The notes under the pieces: model-generated
Seen by the model: the letters and a program-made list of their open reading frames with translations, nothing else
What the model was told of the DNA's origin: nothing
Databases searched by the model: none
Source of the DNA: Mesorhizobium ciceri biovar biserrulae WSM1271
Lineage (GTDB): Bacteria > Pseudomonadota > Alphaproteobacteria > Rhizobiales > Rhizobiaceae
Direction: 5' to 3'
DNA length: 64,000 bases
Assembly: GCF_000185905.1 (NCBI RefSeq)
Contig: NC_014923.1
Span: forward strand, 2,751,501-2,815,500
Made by a program: the position numbers and the translations under genes
Shown here: positions 42,490 through 50,855 of the stretch, one piece after another
Numbering within the stretch: position 1 is the first letter of the stretch
Layout of the letters: the number at the start of each line of letters is the position of its first letter

Positions 42490-42747
42490 CTAGGGGCTTG
42501 GCCTCGGAACATCATCGGCCGATGCTTTGGTTTGACGATCGAAGACGACCGCCAGGCCGTTCTTGACGGCAAGTGAGGCGACCATGTCGTCGAGCTCGCG
42601 ATCGGGAATGGCGGGTTTGAGGACCTGCCGGATGGCCCGATAGGCCTGCTCGGTCGACACATAGTCATAGCGCTTTTTACGCGCTTCCACATATTGCTCG
42701 ATGAGAATGCCCAATCGGCGGGCGGCTATGTCATCTGGCTGCTGCAA
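42490..42747 (-). CDS. Small conserved hypothetical protein
   Basis: 85 residues if it starts at TTG 42747, which is preceded on the minus strand by GAGGAG at a 6-base distance. Longer readings to an ATG at 42963 add a poorly structured N-terminus and are less likely. The protein is charged and probably helical (IAARRLGILIEQYVEARKKRYDYVSTEQAYRAIRQVL), with no membrane segment, cysteine pair or recognised catalytic motif. I do not recognise a characterised family. It is isolated between the esterase and the HisC-like gene with about 150 and 215 bases of non-coding DNA on either side, so it is probably its own transcription unit. Confidence 0.55.
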   Translation of the reverse strand: MQQPDDIAARRLGILIEQYVEARKKRYDYVSTEQAYRAIRQVLKPAIPDRELDDMVASLAVKNGLAVVFDRQTKASADDVPRPSP

Positions 42748-42963
42748 GGGAGCCTCCTCAAGCGTCGATCGTTTGCAGACCCCTCGGATGTAAAAACCCA
42801 CGCTGCGAAAGTTAAGGCCTGCGGCTGGTCCGAAGCCAAATAAATACGCTGTGGTCATCGACGATCCGCACGGCAGCCAAGCCAAGCGTCGGTCAAGGCC
42901 TTGGGCGAAATAGGGCGGCAGCGATCGGCTCCCAAGCGCGGAGCGATCCGCCCAGACGTGCAT

Positions 42964-44067
42964 TCATAACAGCGCCGACAGAGCGGCCATGAAGTGGTCG
43001 TTTTCCGAAGTCGAGCCGATGCTGACACGCACATAGGTGTCAAAGCCCTGCTGCTTCCACGGTTTGACGATGACCCCTTGCCGCAGCAGGCCTTCGACGA
43101 AGACGGAGGCATCCTGCCGGCAGTTGAAGAACAGGAAATTGCCTCTGGAGGCGGCGACGTCGAGGCCCTTGCTTGCCAGGAAAGTCTCGACGCGTTTTCT
43201 CTCCGCCCTGGCCAGAGCTACGACCCTGGCGAGGTGTTCTTCATCGGCCAGCGCCGCGAATGCTGCGGCCTGGGCCATGCCGTTGGCGTTGAAAGGCGTG
43301 CGGACGCGGTCCAGCAGCGCGCGCAGCTCCGGGTCGCCGACGATGCCGAAGCCGATCCGCAATCCGGCCAGGCCGAACGCCTTGGAAAAGGTCCGAAGCA
43401 CGATCCAGGGCCGGTCGAGCTTTCCCAGATAGGGCAGGGATGACGCATAGTCGTCGCCCTTGGCATATTCGGCATAGGCTTCGTCGATGACGATCAGCGT
43501 CTCGTCGCTCGTCGCATCCAGAACCCTCGACAGATCGCCGCCGGAGAGCCAGCTGCCGACCGGGTTCATCGGGTTCGAGAACAGCAGCATGCGCGGCCGT
43601 TCGCGCACCGCCTCGACCAGCGCATCGACATTGATGGTCAGATCGTCGTTGACGACAACGCGCTTGACGGTAGCGCCCATCAACGTCGTGTAGTCCTCAT
43701 GCAGCGGAAACGACGGATAGAGCGTGACGACGGCGTCGCCCGGCCGCAACACGGCGCGGCTGATGACGGAGAGAAGATCTTCGGAACCATTGCCGAGGAT
43801 AATCTGGTCCTCGGCGACGGCATATTTGTCGCCGATCGCCTGGCGCAGCTTGCGCCCGGCAGGGTCCGGATAGAGGCGGAACATCTCGGAGCCGGCATGC
43901 ATCGTCGTGGCGAGGGTCGGGCTGGGCCCGAGCGGGTTTTCGTTCGAGCCCAGTTTGGCGATTCTGGCCGGTGCGTATCGTTTCCGCACCTCGTCAATGG
44001 TCAGTCCGGAATTGTAGGGCGACAGGCGGTTGACTTCGGTGCGGACCATATCCGAGGCTTTCGACAC
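42964..44067 (-). CDS. HisC-like pyridoxal-phosphate aminotransferase
   Basis: 367 residues of the fold-type I aminotransferase HisC group: KLGSNENPLGPSP at the N-terminus, ILGNGSEDLLSVI, MLLFSNPMNPVGSWL, VIDEAYAEYAKGDD and the PLP lysine in LRTFSKAFGLAGLRIGF. All are intact. It diverges from the SDR gene; two 10-base GTATAT repeats lie in the 130-base promoter region, so it probably belongs to the GntR/HutC regulon. Adjacent to HisD-like and other dehydrogenases rather than histidine-biosynthesis genes, it may transaminate a catabolic keto intermediate instead of imidazoleacetol phosphate. Confidence 0.8.
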   Translation of the reverse strand: MSKASDMVRTEVNRLSPYNSGLTIDEVRKRYAPARIAKLGSNENPLGPSPTLATTMHAGSEMFRLYPDPAGRKLRQAIGDKYAVAEDQIILGNGSEDLLSVISRAVLRPGDAVVTLYPSFPLHEDYTTLMGATVKRVVVNDDLTINVDALVEAVRERPRMLLFSNPMNPVGSWLSGGDLSRVLDATSDETLIVIDEAYAEYAKGDDYASSLPYLGKLDRPWIVLRTFSKAFGLAGLRIGFGIVGDPELRALLDRVRTPFNANGMAQAAAFAALADEEHLARVVALARAERKRVETFLASKGLDVAASRGNFLFFNCRQDASVFVEGLLRQGVIVKPWKQQGFDTYVRVSIGSTSENDHFMAALSALL

Positions 44068-44119
44068 GGGCTGGCTCCTCTGCGGTGGATTTCGTCATCC
44101 GTACCGCAGCTGAAATGCT

Positions 44120-44139
44120 TTGTATATGCTTGTATATGT
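44120..44139. promoter_or_regulatory. GntR/HutC-type operator, site 1 (two direct 10-mers)
   Basis: TTGTATATGC followed at once by TTGTATATGT gives two near-identical sites one helical turn apart, in the divergent hisC-like/SDR region. GTATAT resembles the GT-N-TA-N-AC half-site of HutC-group GntR regulators. The decamer TTGTATATGC recurs exactly at 49643. Confidence 0.55.
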
Positions 44140-44197
44140 AAGCTGACCTGATAGTCTCTACGCCGAAGCGGAAACCGACACCGACCAGGAGGATCAC

Positions 44198-44971
44198 ATG
44201 CGCAACGCTTCTCTCTTCGATCTCTCCGGCAGGAAGGCGCTTGTCACCGGCGCCAGCCGTGGCATCGGGCGCAGCATCGCCGAAGCGCTGAGCGCTGCCG
44301 GCGCCGACGTCGCGGTCACGGCGCGCAGCCTGGCCGCGCTGGAGCACACGACGGTCGCCATCCGCGCGGCCGGTGGGGTGGCGCATGCCGTCGCTCTCGA
44401 CGTCACCGATGTCGGCCGCTGCCGCGCAGCCACCAACGAGGCTGCCAGCCTGCTTGGTGGTCTCGACATTCTCGTCAACAATGCCGGGATGGAGGAGGTG
44501 CGGCCCTCGCTCGATGTCGACGAGGCGCTGTGGGACAGGATCGTCGACACGAATCTGAAGGGAGCGTTCTTCTGCGCCCAGGCCGCCGCGCGGCAGATGC
44601 GCGACGCCGGCCGTCCCGGCACCATCATCAACCTGTGCTCGCTGACGTCGGAAGTCGGAATCCCAACCGCGGTGCCGTATGGCTCGTCGAAGTCCGGCCT
44701 GCTCGGCATGACGCGGGCGCTTGCGGCCGAGTGGGCGGAGCTTGGCATAAGGGTCAACGCCATCGCGCCGGGCTATTTCAGGACGGCGATGACGGACGTT
44801 TTTTACAACAACGAGGCATGGCAGCACTCCATGCTGGCCAAGATTCCGCAGCGGCGTTTCGGTGATCTCTCCGACCTGCATGGCATCGCCGTGTTCCTCG
44901 CTTCGGATGCGGCGGCCTACATAACCGGCCAGTCCATTCCGGTCGATGGCGGCTTTCTCGCCTCGATCTGA
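44198..44971 (+). CDS. Short-chain dehydrogenase/reductase
   Basis: 257 residues, classical SDR. The cofactor motif TGASRGIG is at residues 17-24, NNAG at 94-97, and the catalytic set Ser148 (or Ser151), Tyr161 and Lys165 appears in YGSSK. C-terminal SDR features (GYFRTAMT, DAAAYITGQSIPVDGG) are intact. It oxidises or reduces a hydroxyl with NAD(P)H. It is the first plus-strand gene of a set that also encodes a HisD-like and a zinc alcohol dehydrogenase; HpsO of the dihydroxypropanesulfonate pathway is an SDR in the same setting. Confidence 0.88.
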   Translation: MRNASLFDLSGRKALVTGASRGIGRSIAEALSAAGADVAVTARSLAALEHTTVAIRAAGGVAHAVALDVTDVGRCRAATNEAASLLGGLDILVNNAGMEEVRPSLDVDEALWDRIVDTNLKGAFFCAQAAARQMRDAGRPGTIINLCSLTSEVGIPTAVPYGSSKSGLLGMTRALAAEWAELGIRVNAIAPGYFRTAMTDVFYNNEAWQHSMLAKIPQRRFGDLSDLHGIAVFLASDAAAYITGQSIPVDGGFLASI

Positions 44972-45042
44972 TGAGGCAGGTTTATCTCGGTAGTTTCGAC
45001 GGGAAGGATGATGGAAAAATCGCTGGCGACCGTCACATAGAC

Positions 45043-45052
45043 ATGTATATAC
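45043..45052. promoter_or_regulatory. GntR/HutC-type operator, site 2
   Basis: ATGTATATAC contains GTATATAC (45045-45052), a perfect palindrome that fits the GT-N-TA-N-AC consensus of HutC-group regulators. It lies 126 bases before the HisD-like gene in a 207-base gap, so that gene may have its own regulated promoter. Confidence 0.5.
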
Positions 45053-45178
45053 TTTTGCCCGAGTGAAGCCTCTCGACGGCTTTGATCCTTGTCCAGGGTC
45101 GACCTGTCGGCCCGCAGCATATGGCCGGCCTGCGCCAGCCGTCATTGCGTTCCAAGAGTTCCAGGAGAACGAGCAGCC

Positions 45179-46501
45179 ATGTCCGACATCAGCTTCCACG
45201 ATTTGTCATCCATCGATGCCGACCAGCGCGCCAGTCTGCTGAAGCGCGCCGAGGCCGATCTGACGGTCTTCGTCGAAAAGGTCCGGCCGATCATCCAGGC
45301 CGTCAAGGACGAAGGCGACGCCGCCTTGATCCGCTTCGCCAGGGAACTCGACAAGGCCAATGTCGCCGAGGGCGAACTGCAGGTGTCGGAAGCCGAGTTC
45401 GACGCGGCGTTCGACAAGGTGGAAAAGGACGTCGTCGAGAGCATCCAGTTCGGCATCGACAACATCAGGCATTTCCATGAGGAGCAGAAGCCGGAAACGA
45501 TGTGGCTCAAGGAAGTCCGGCCGGGCGCCTATGCCGGCGACCGGTACACGCCGATCGCTTCCGTTGCGCTCTACGTGCCGCGCGGCAAGGGTGCTTTCCC
45601 ATCGGTGACGATGATGACGTCGGTGCCGGCGGTGATTGCCGGCGTGCCGCAAATCGCCATCGTGACGCCGCCGACATCGGATGGTTCGGTGGACGCGGCA
45701 ACGCTCGTCGCCGCACGCCTCGCCGGCGTCGGAACCGTCTACAAATGCGGCGGCGCTCAGGCAGTTGCCGCCGTCGCCTACGGCACGGAGACGGTGAAGC
45801 CCGCGCTCAAGATCGTCGGCCCCGGCAGCCCCTGGGTGGTGGCGGCCAAGAGCGTGCTGTCTTCGGTCATCAACACAGGCCTTCCGGCCGGGCCGTCCGA
45901 AGCGATCATCTTTGCCGATGACAGCGTCGACGGCGGGCTTGCCGCGCTCGACCTGTTGATCGAAGCCGAGCACGGGCCGGATTCCTCGGCCTATCTGGTG
46001 ACGCACAGCCGCAAGGTCGCCGAAGCCGCATTGGCTGCAATCCCGGAGCACTGGTCGCGGATGACCGAGCAGCGTGTCGAGTTTTCACGCGCGGTGCTGA
46101 CCGGCAACCGCGGCGGCATCGTGCTGACGGCGTCGCTGGAGGACAGCTACCGCTTCATCAACGACTATGCGCCCGAACATCTCGAGATCCTGTCGAAGGA
46201 GCCGTTCGCGCATCTCGGGCGCATCACGGAGGCGGCTGAAATCCTGATGGGGCCGCACACGCCGGTGACGCTGGCCAATTTCGTGCTTGGACCCAATGCG
46301 GTGCTGCCGACCAGCCGTTGGGCGCGGACCTACGGGCCGCTTTCGGTGACGGATTTCGTCAAGCGCTCGTCGGTCGGCTATGTCACCTCGGTGGCCTATC
46401 CGGAACTCGCTCTGCACGCCCGCAGGCTCGCCCGCTACGAGGGCTTCAGCTCGCATGAGAACGCGGTCTCGGAGATCCGCGACCGCTATCTTGCCGGCTG
46501 A
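45179..46501 (+). CDS. Histidinol-dehydrogenase-family dehydrogenase (HpsN-like candidate)
   Basis: 440 residues from ATG 45179 with AGGAG upstream. The HisD fold and the catalytic base pair Glu333-His334 (APEHLEI) are conserved, as are His265 and His426 of the zinc site. Compared with E. coli HisD, the zinc ligand Gln259 is Glu262, Asp360 is Asn367, and the histidinol-contacting His367 is Ala374. A substrate other than histidinol is therefore likely. HpsN, which oxidises 2,3-dihydroxypropane-1-sulfonate to sulfolactate with NAD, is a HisD homologue encoded with SDR (HpsO) and MDR (HpsP) enzymes, the same set as here. The DHPS role is inference. Confidence 0.78.
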   Translation: MSDISFHDLSSIDADQRASLLKRAEADLTVFVEKVRPIIQAVKDEGDAALIRFARELDKANVAEGELQVSEAEFDAAFDKVEKDVVESIQFGIDNIRHFHEEQKPETMWLKEVRPGAYAGDRYTPIASVALYVPRGKGAFPSVTMMTSVPAVIAGVPQIAIVTPPTSDGSVDAATLVAARLAGVGTVYKCGGAQAVAAVAYGTETVKPALKIVGPGSPWVVAAKSVLSSVINTGLPAGPSEAIIFADDSVDGGLAALDLLIEAEHGPDSSAYLVTHSRKVAEAALAAIPEHWSRMTEQRVEFSRAVLTGNRGGIVLTASLEDSYRFINDYAPEHLEILSKEPFAHLGRITEAAEILMGPHTPVTLANFVLGPNAVLPTSRWARTYGPLSVTDFVKRSSVGYVTSVAYPELALHARRLARYEGFSSHENAVSEIRDRYLAG

Positions 46502-46516
46502 GCGGAACCGATCGCG

Positions 46517-47539
46517 ATGAAGGCGGCACGACTTTACGGGCCCGGCGATCTGCGCGTCGAAGACATCGCGACGCCGGGCGCGCCGGATGCAGGCTGGGTG
46601 AAGCTCAGGGTCGATGCCGCCGGCATCTGCGGTTCGGACCTGCATAATTTCCGCACGGGACAGTGGATAAGCCGGTCGCCTTCGACGGCCGGCCATGAAC
46701 TCACCGGCACGGTGACCGCCACCGGCGCGGGCGTCGACGCCTTCGCTATCGGTGACAGGGTTGTCGCCGATTCCCGCTTCTGGTGCGGAGACTGCGCGCA
46801 ATGCCAAGCCGGCAGGCATCATCTCTGCGCGTCACTGGGCTTCGTCGGAGAGGTCTGCGACGGCGGTTTTGCCGAACAGGCGGTGCTGCCCGCACGGCTT
46901 TTGCATATCATCGATGCCGGGCTCGACGAGCGGGTCGCGGCAATGGCCGAGCCGCTGGCGGTGGCGCTGCACGCGGTGCGGCGCCTGCCGAAAACGACAG
47001 GATTCGTGCTGGTCGTCGGCTGCGGGCCTATCGGCGGTCTTGCCGCCCTGCTGTTGTCGCGGACCTTCGCCGGCACCGTGCTGATCGCCGACCGCAACCA
47101 GAGCCGCTGCGCCCGGGTGGCGCGGGTGACGGGTGCCCGGATCGTCGATCTGAGCCGGGACGCCGTTGCCGCCGCAACTGCCAATGCCCCGCTGCTCGCG
47201 GCCATCGAGGCGACCGGCAGCGTCGCGGCGCTCAATCAGATGCTCGGCGTTCTCGATCCCGGCGGTACGATCGCCATGGTCGGCATCTTCCACGGCCGCC
47301 TCGACATTGATCCCAATACGCTGGTCGAACGCGAAATCGGGTTGCTGGGATGCCATGCCTTTGCCGGCGAACTGCCCGAGGCCGTGCGGATGCTGGGTGA
47401 ATTGAGCGAACCGCTGCTGGCGCTGATCGACCAGGAGATCGGCCTGGATGACATTCCGGCTGCCTATGAGCGGCTGTTGGCGGGGCGCAGCGACGGCTTG
47501 AAAACAATCATCCGCATGCGGCAACCTGTCGAGTCGTGA
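46517..47539 (+). CDS. Zinc-dependent alcohol dehydrogenase (MDR superfamily)
   Basis: 340 residues. The catalytic zinc ligands are Cys38 (GICGSD) and His60-Glu61 (AGHE); structural zinc cysteines are Cys90, Cys93, Cys96 and Cys104 (CGDCAQCQAGRHHLC). The Rossmann motif VVGCGPIGGL follows at about residue 170. The pattern is that of sorbitol or threonine dehydrogenases and of HpsP. It begins 15 bases after the HisD-like gene, and its stop is close to the GntR gene, so the enzymes and regulator form one transcript. Confidence 0.88.
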   Translation: MKAARLYGPGDLRVEDIATPGAPDAGWVKLRVDAAGICGSDLHNFRTGQWISRSPSTAGHELTGTVTATGAGVDAFAIGDRVVADSRFWCGDCAQCQAGRHHLCASLGFVGEVCDGGFAEQAVLPARLLHIIDAGLDERVAAMAEPLAVALHAVRRLPKTTGFVLVVGCGPIGGLAALLLSRTFAGTVLIADRNQSRCARVARVTGARIVDLSRDAVAAATANAPLLAAIEATGSVAALNQMLGVLDPGGTIAMVGIFHGRLDIDPNTLVEREIGLLGCHAFAGELPEAVRMLGELSEPLLALIDQEIGLDDIPAAYERLLAGRSDGLKTIIRMRQPVES

Positions 47540-47571
47540 TTTCCGATGAATCGCCGGAAAGGACTTTTGAA

Positions 47572-48303
47572 ATGATCACTTTGCCCGACACCGCCAGCCC
47601 TCTTTACGAGAAGGTGAAGGACTACATCCTGGCAAACATCGGAACGGGCCGGTGGGGCAAAGATCGCAAGCTGCCGTCCGAGAATGAGTTGGTCGCTTCA
47701 CTCGGCGTCTCGCGGATGACGGTTCACCGGGCGCTCAGAGAATTGACCTCGGCCGGGTTTCTGATCCGCCTGCAAGGTGTGGGAACCTTCATCGCGCCAC
47801 CGCGGCCACAGTCGACGCTGATCGAGATCAACAACATCGCAGCCGAGATCGTCGAGCGCGGCAACAGGCATCGTTCCGAAGTCCTCGTCCTCGAAACCAT
47901 CATGCCGACAAAAGAGCTGGCGCTGTCGTTCGAATTTCCAAAGCGCGTCTCGATCTATCATTCCGTCGTCGTCAATTTCGAGAACGATCTGCCGGTGCAG
48001 CTCGAAGAGCGCTTCGTCAATCCGAGCCTCATCCCCGACTATGACAAGCAGGATTTTTCGAAGACGGCGACCTATGACTACCTCATGCAGAAAACCCCGG
48101 TGACCGAGGTCGAGCATATCATTTCCGCCATCCCGGCGGATGCCGAGACGGCGCGGCATCTGGGCATCGATGTCGGCGCCTGCTGCCTTTTCCTGCACCG
48201 CCGGACATGGACGGGCGCGGTGGTGGCGACGATCAGCAAGCTGACTTATGCCGGCAGCCGCTACTCGCTCGGCAGCCGCTATTCCCCTTCAAAAAGCAGC
48301 TGA
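47572..48303 (+). CDS. GntR-family regulator, HutC subfamily
   Basis: 243 residues from ATG 47572, behind GGAAAGGA; a GTG at 47536 is less likely. The N-terminal winged helix (SPLYEKVKDYILANI, LPSENELVASLGVSRMTVHRALRELTSAGFLIRLQGVGTFIA) covers about residues 9-75, and a UTRA effector-binding domain fills the rest (HRSEVLVLE, VNFENDLPVQLEERFVN, GACCLFLHRRTW). It probably binds the GTATAT elements at 44120, 45043 and 49643, making the flanking enzymes and transporter one regulon; the effector should be the substrate or an intermediate. Confidence 0.9.
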   Translation: MITLPDTASPLYEKVKDYILANIGTGRWGKDRKLPSENELVASLGVSRMTVHRALRELTSAGFLIRLQGVGTFIAPPRPQSTLIEINNIAAEIVERGNRHRSEVLVLETIMPTKELALSFEFPKRVSIYHSVVVNFENDLPVQLEERFVNPSLIPDYDKQDFSKTATYDYLMQKTPVTEVEHIISAIPADAETARHLGIDVGACCLFLHRRTWTGAVVATISKLTYAGSRYSLGSRYSPSKSS

Positions 48304-48317
48304 CGGAAGCAGGTCGA

Positions 48318-49631
48318 ATGCAAGAGCGACAGATGACGCCGGCACCGAGCCGCACGGCGCGGATCCGGGCACTCGCGCAGCATGATGTTGCCGAAGCACA
48401 AAGCGCGCTGGCGGCATTGCTGGGCGACCTGTTCGCGATGCGCCCCCGCAATGTCCGCATCAACTTCGATAAATACAGCCTCAATTCGTTGAACGGCTTC
48501 TTCGAGGACGACGGCAAGGCCTACTTCTTCAAGTTCCATCAGGAGGAGCGGGAAGAGGCGATGACGGGCGAGTATTACCGCGCCGAGATTCTGTCGCGCG
48601 CCGGCCTGCCGGTTGATCAACCCGTGCATATGTCGGTCCAACCGGGCGAGCAGATCCTTGTCTATCGCCGGCGCACGGATCCGAGGTTTTCGGATGTGCT
48701 GTTCGCGCTGGATGCGCAGGACGACGCCGGCAAACGGCGAGAAGCCGTTCTTGCCGAGCGCGACCTGTCGGCCAGGCTGCTCAAGGTCTATCTCGAAACG
48801 CTGCATCCGGTAACCGTCGAGGACGTGGCGGCGGAACCGATCCACAGGCTGTTTCATGAGCGGCTGATCGATGCCGACACGCGCTTGCCGCCAGGCGGCC
48901 GGCTGGCCGATTTCTATGTCGGCAAGCCGTTCGTCTTTCCCGGTGCCGAGCTGGATTGGGATAGGTTTTCCCGGCTGAAATTCGTCATCAATGGCGAGCA
49001 GTACACCGACAGCGTCGGTGAGCTTTTCGATGCCGCCGCTGTGCGCTTGCGGCCGGACCGGCTTACCGATGCAGGCGGCGTGGTCGCGCATGGCGACGCC
49101 CACAACGCCAATGTCTGGTACATGGCGAAGGCGGGGAGGGCGGAGCTGTCCTTCTTCGATCCTGCCTTTGCAGGCTCGCATATCCCGACGCTGCTGGCGG
49201 AGGTGAAGGCGACGTTCCACAACATCTTCGCCCACCCGTTCTGGCTCTATGATCCGGCGACCGCGACCGAGGCTTTTCGCGCCCATGCGCGGCTGGACGG
49301 AAACCTGCTCCATGTCGACACGGACTGGGACCTGAGCCCCGTCCGCCGCGACCTGCTGGAGGTCAAGGCCACAGCGCTGTGGCGGCCACTGCTGCTTGAG
49401 CTCAAACGGCGCGGCATGCTGCCGGCCGATTGGCGCGCGGTGCTCCGGGCCGGTCTCTTCCTGTCGCCGACGCTGGTCATGAACCTGCGCGCCGGCGCAC
49501 GCAGCCACACGCCGGTTTCTTCCCTTATTGCCTTTTCGGTGGCGGTCATGGTCGGCAGCGAACCTGTTGCCGGAACCGATCGGGTGACCGATTTTCTAGA
49601 CCGGATCGATCCCGGAGAGCGTAAAAATTGA
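48318..49631 (+). CDS. APH-fold phosphotransferase of unknown substrate
   Basis: 437 residues from ATG 48318; the frame is open further upstream inside the GntR gene. The central motif VVAHGDAHNANVWY carries the HxDxxxxN catalytic loop of aminoglycoside-phosphotransferase-like kinases, followed by SFFDPAFAG, the DPxxxG metal-binding loop. The N-terminal half includes FFKFHQEE and a long insertion. It is cytoplasmic with no signal peptide. It lies 14 bases after the regulator and ahead of an ABC importer, so it may phosphorylate the imported compound; antibiotic resistance is unlikely in this setting. I do not recognise a named subfamily. Confidence 0.7.
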   Translation: MQERQMTPAPSRTARIRALAQHDVAEAQSALAALLGDLFAMRPRNVRINFDKYSLNSLNGFFEDDGKAYFFKFHQEEREEAMTGEYYRAEILSRAGLPVDQPVHMSVQPGEQILVYRRRTDPRFSDVLFALDAQDDAGKRREAVLAERDLSARLLKVYLETLHPVTVEDVAAEPIHRLFHERLIDADTRLPPGGRLADFYVGKPFVFPGAELDWDRFSRLKFVINGEQYTDSVGELFDAAAVRLRPDRLTDAGGVVAHGDAHNANVWYMAKAGRAELSFFDPAFAGSHIPTLLAEVKATFHNIFAHPFWLYDPATATEAFRAHARLDGNLLHVDTDWDLSPVRRDLLEVKATALWRPLLLELKRRGMLPADWRAVLRAGLFLSPTLVMNLRAGARSHTPVSSLIAFSVAVMVGSEPVAGTDRVTDFLDRIDPGERKN

Positions 49632-49642
49632 GTCTTTCCAAC

Positions 49643-49662
49643 TTGTATATGCATGTATGTAT
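49643..49662. promoter_or_regulatory. GntR/HutC-type operator, site 3
   Basis: TTGTATATGC at 49643-49652 is identical to the first decamer of site 1 and is followed by ATGTATGTAT, again one turn apart. It lies 7 bases upstream of a TTGACA -35 box for the ABC importer operon, well placed for repression. Confidence 0.55.
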
Positions 49663-49669
49663 TTTAGTC

Positions 49670-49698
49670 TTGACATCCGCTCCCGCTGACGCTGAAAT
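49670..49698 (+). promoter_or_regulatory. Sigma-70-type promoter of the NMT1 importer operon
   Basis: TTGACA (49670-49675) and TGAAAT (49693-49698) are 17 bases apart, about 130 bases before the binding-protein start. The GntR-type operator abuts it upstream. Confidence 0.5.
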
Positions 49699-49828
49699 AT
49701 CCGCGCACTTCACCATGAAGTGGCAGGTAAGACGCCGAGGCACAGTGCCGCAAGAGCAGAAACCCGCAGTCTCACCGGACCGGCTACCTCAGTCAGAAAA
49801 AGCGGTCCGATCATCAAGGGGAACAAGG

Positions 49829-50839
49829 ATGATGCGTAACCTAACAGGACAATTTCGCGCGCTCGTGATGGCCGCCGCCATCGGGCTCGCCGCCGCCCCG
49901 GCGGCCTACGCGGCCGATGCGGCCATTCCCACCACGCCCGAGGCAGGAGCGTTCAAGATCGGCATCGAGCCCTGGCTCGGCTATGGCCAGTGGCATGTCG
50001 CCGAGGCCAAGGGCCTGTTCAAGACGAACGGGCTGAGCGACGTCCAGATCGTCAACTTCGCCGAGGACAAGGACATCAATGCAGCACTTGCAAGCGGCCA
50101 GCTCGACGCCGCCAACATCGCCACCCACACGGCGATGGGCATGGTTGCGGCCGGCTTGCCGGTGAAGATCGTGCTGCTGCTCGACGTCTCCATGACCGCC
50201 GACGCGATCATCGCCGGCAAGGACGTCACCTCCATCGCAGACCTCAAGGGCAAGCAGGTGGCCTTCGAGGAAGGCACGACGAGCGACATCCTGCTCAAAT
50301 ACGCGCTCACCAGGAACGGCATGTCGATCGACGATGTGAAACCGGTTCCGATGCCTGCGTCCGACGCCGGCAGCGCCTTGATCGCCGGCCAGGTGCCGGT
50401 CGCGGTGACGTATGAACCGTACCTCACCGTCGCCATGGCGCAGAACAAGGACCTCAAGCTGCTGTTCACCGCCGGCGAGGATCCCGGCCTGATCAGCGAC
50501 GTGCTGGTGGTGCGTGACGAGGTGATCAAGTCGCGGCCCGGCCAAGTGCTGGCCATGATCAAGAGCTGGGACGCAGCGCTCAAGGACTACAATGCCGATA
50601 CGCCCGGTGGGCGCGCCATCATCGCCAAGGCTGTCGGTTCGGACGTCAAGGACCTCAACACCGCCTTTGACGGCGTGCGTTACTACTCACTCGCCGAAAA
50701 CAAGGCGGCGCTGACCGGTGATTTCACCACCAAGACCTTCGCCGATGTCGAAGCCGCCGCCAAGAACGCCAAGCTGCTGCAGGCCGATGTGACGCCGGAG
50801 CAGATGATCGACCCGTCATTCGTCAAGGCGGCGGAATGA
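49829..50839 (+). CDS. NMT1/SsuA-type ABC transporter substrate-binding protein
   Basis: 336 residues from ATG 49829 (ATG 49832 follows directly) behind AAGGGG. Signal peptide MRNLTGQFRALVMAAAIGLA with cleavage near AYA. The mature start FKIGIEPWLGYGQWHVAEAKGLFKTNGL identifies the sulfonate/taurine/nitrate-like group; VAVTYEPYL occurs as in the homologue at 3854. It is controlled together with the HisD-like cluster by GTATAT operators, so its ligand is probably the substrate of those dehydrogenases. A sulfonate such as DHPS would fit this binding-protein class, but that is not proven. Confidence 0.88.
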   Translation: MMRNLTGQFRALVMAAAIGLAAAPAAYAADAAIPTTPEAGAFKIGIEPWLGYGQWHVAEAKGLFKTNGLSDVQIVNFAEDKDINAALASGQLDAANIATHTAMGMVAAGLPVKIVLLLDVSMTADAIIAGKDVTSIADLKGKQVAFEEGTTSDILLKYALTRNGMSIDDVKPVPMPASDAGSALIAGQVPVAVTYEPYLTVAMAQNKDLKLLFTAGEDPGLISDVLVVRDEVIKSRPGQVLAMIKSWDAALKDYNADTPGGRAIIAKAVGSDVKDLNTAFDGVRYYSLAENKAALTGDFTTKTFADVEAAAKNAKLLQADVTPEQMIDPSFVKAAE

Positions 50840-50855
50840 CCAAGGCCGGATCGCG

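Noticed and set aside
42748..42963. N-terminal extension of the small hypothetical gene to ATG 42963
   Set aside because: The added 72 residues look like translated non-coding DNA, while TTG 42747 has GAGGAG at good spacing.
42964..46501. A histidine-biosynthesis cluster (hisC with hisD)
   Set aside because: The two genes are divergent, lie among catabolic dehydrogenases and a HutC-type regulator, and the HisD-like protein has changed histidinol-site residues.
48318..49631. Aminoglycoside resistance gene
   Set aside because: Only the general kinase core is shared. It is embedded in a metabolic regulon with no mobile-element signature.
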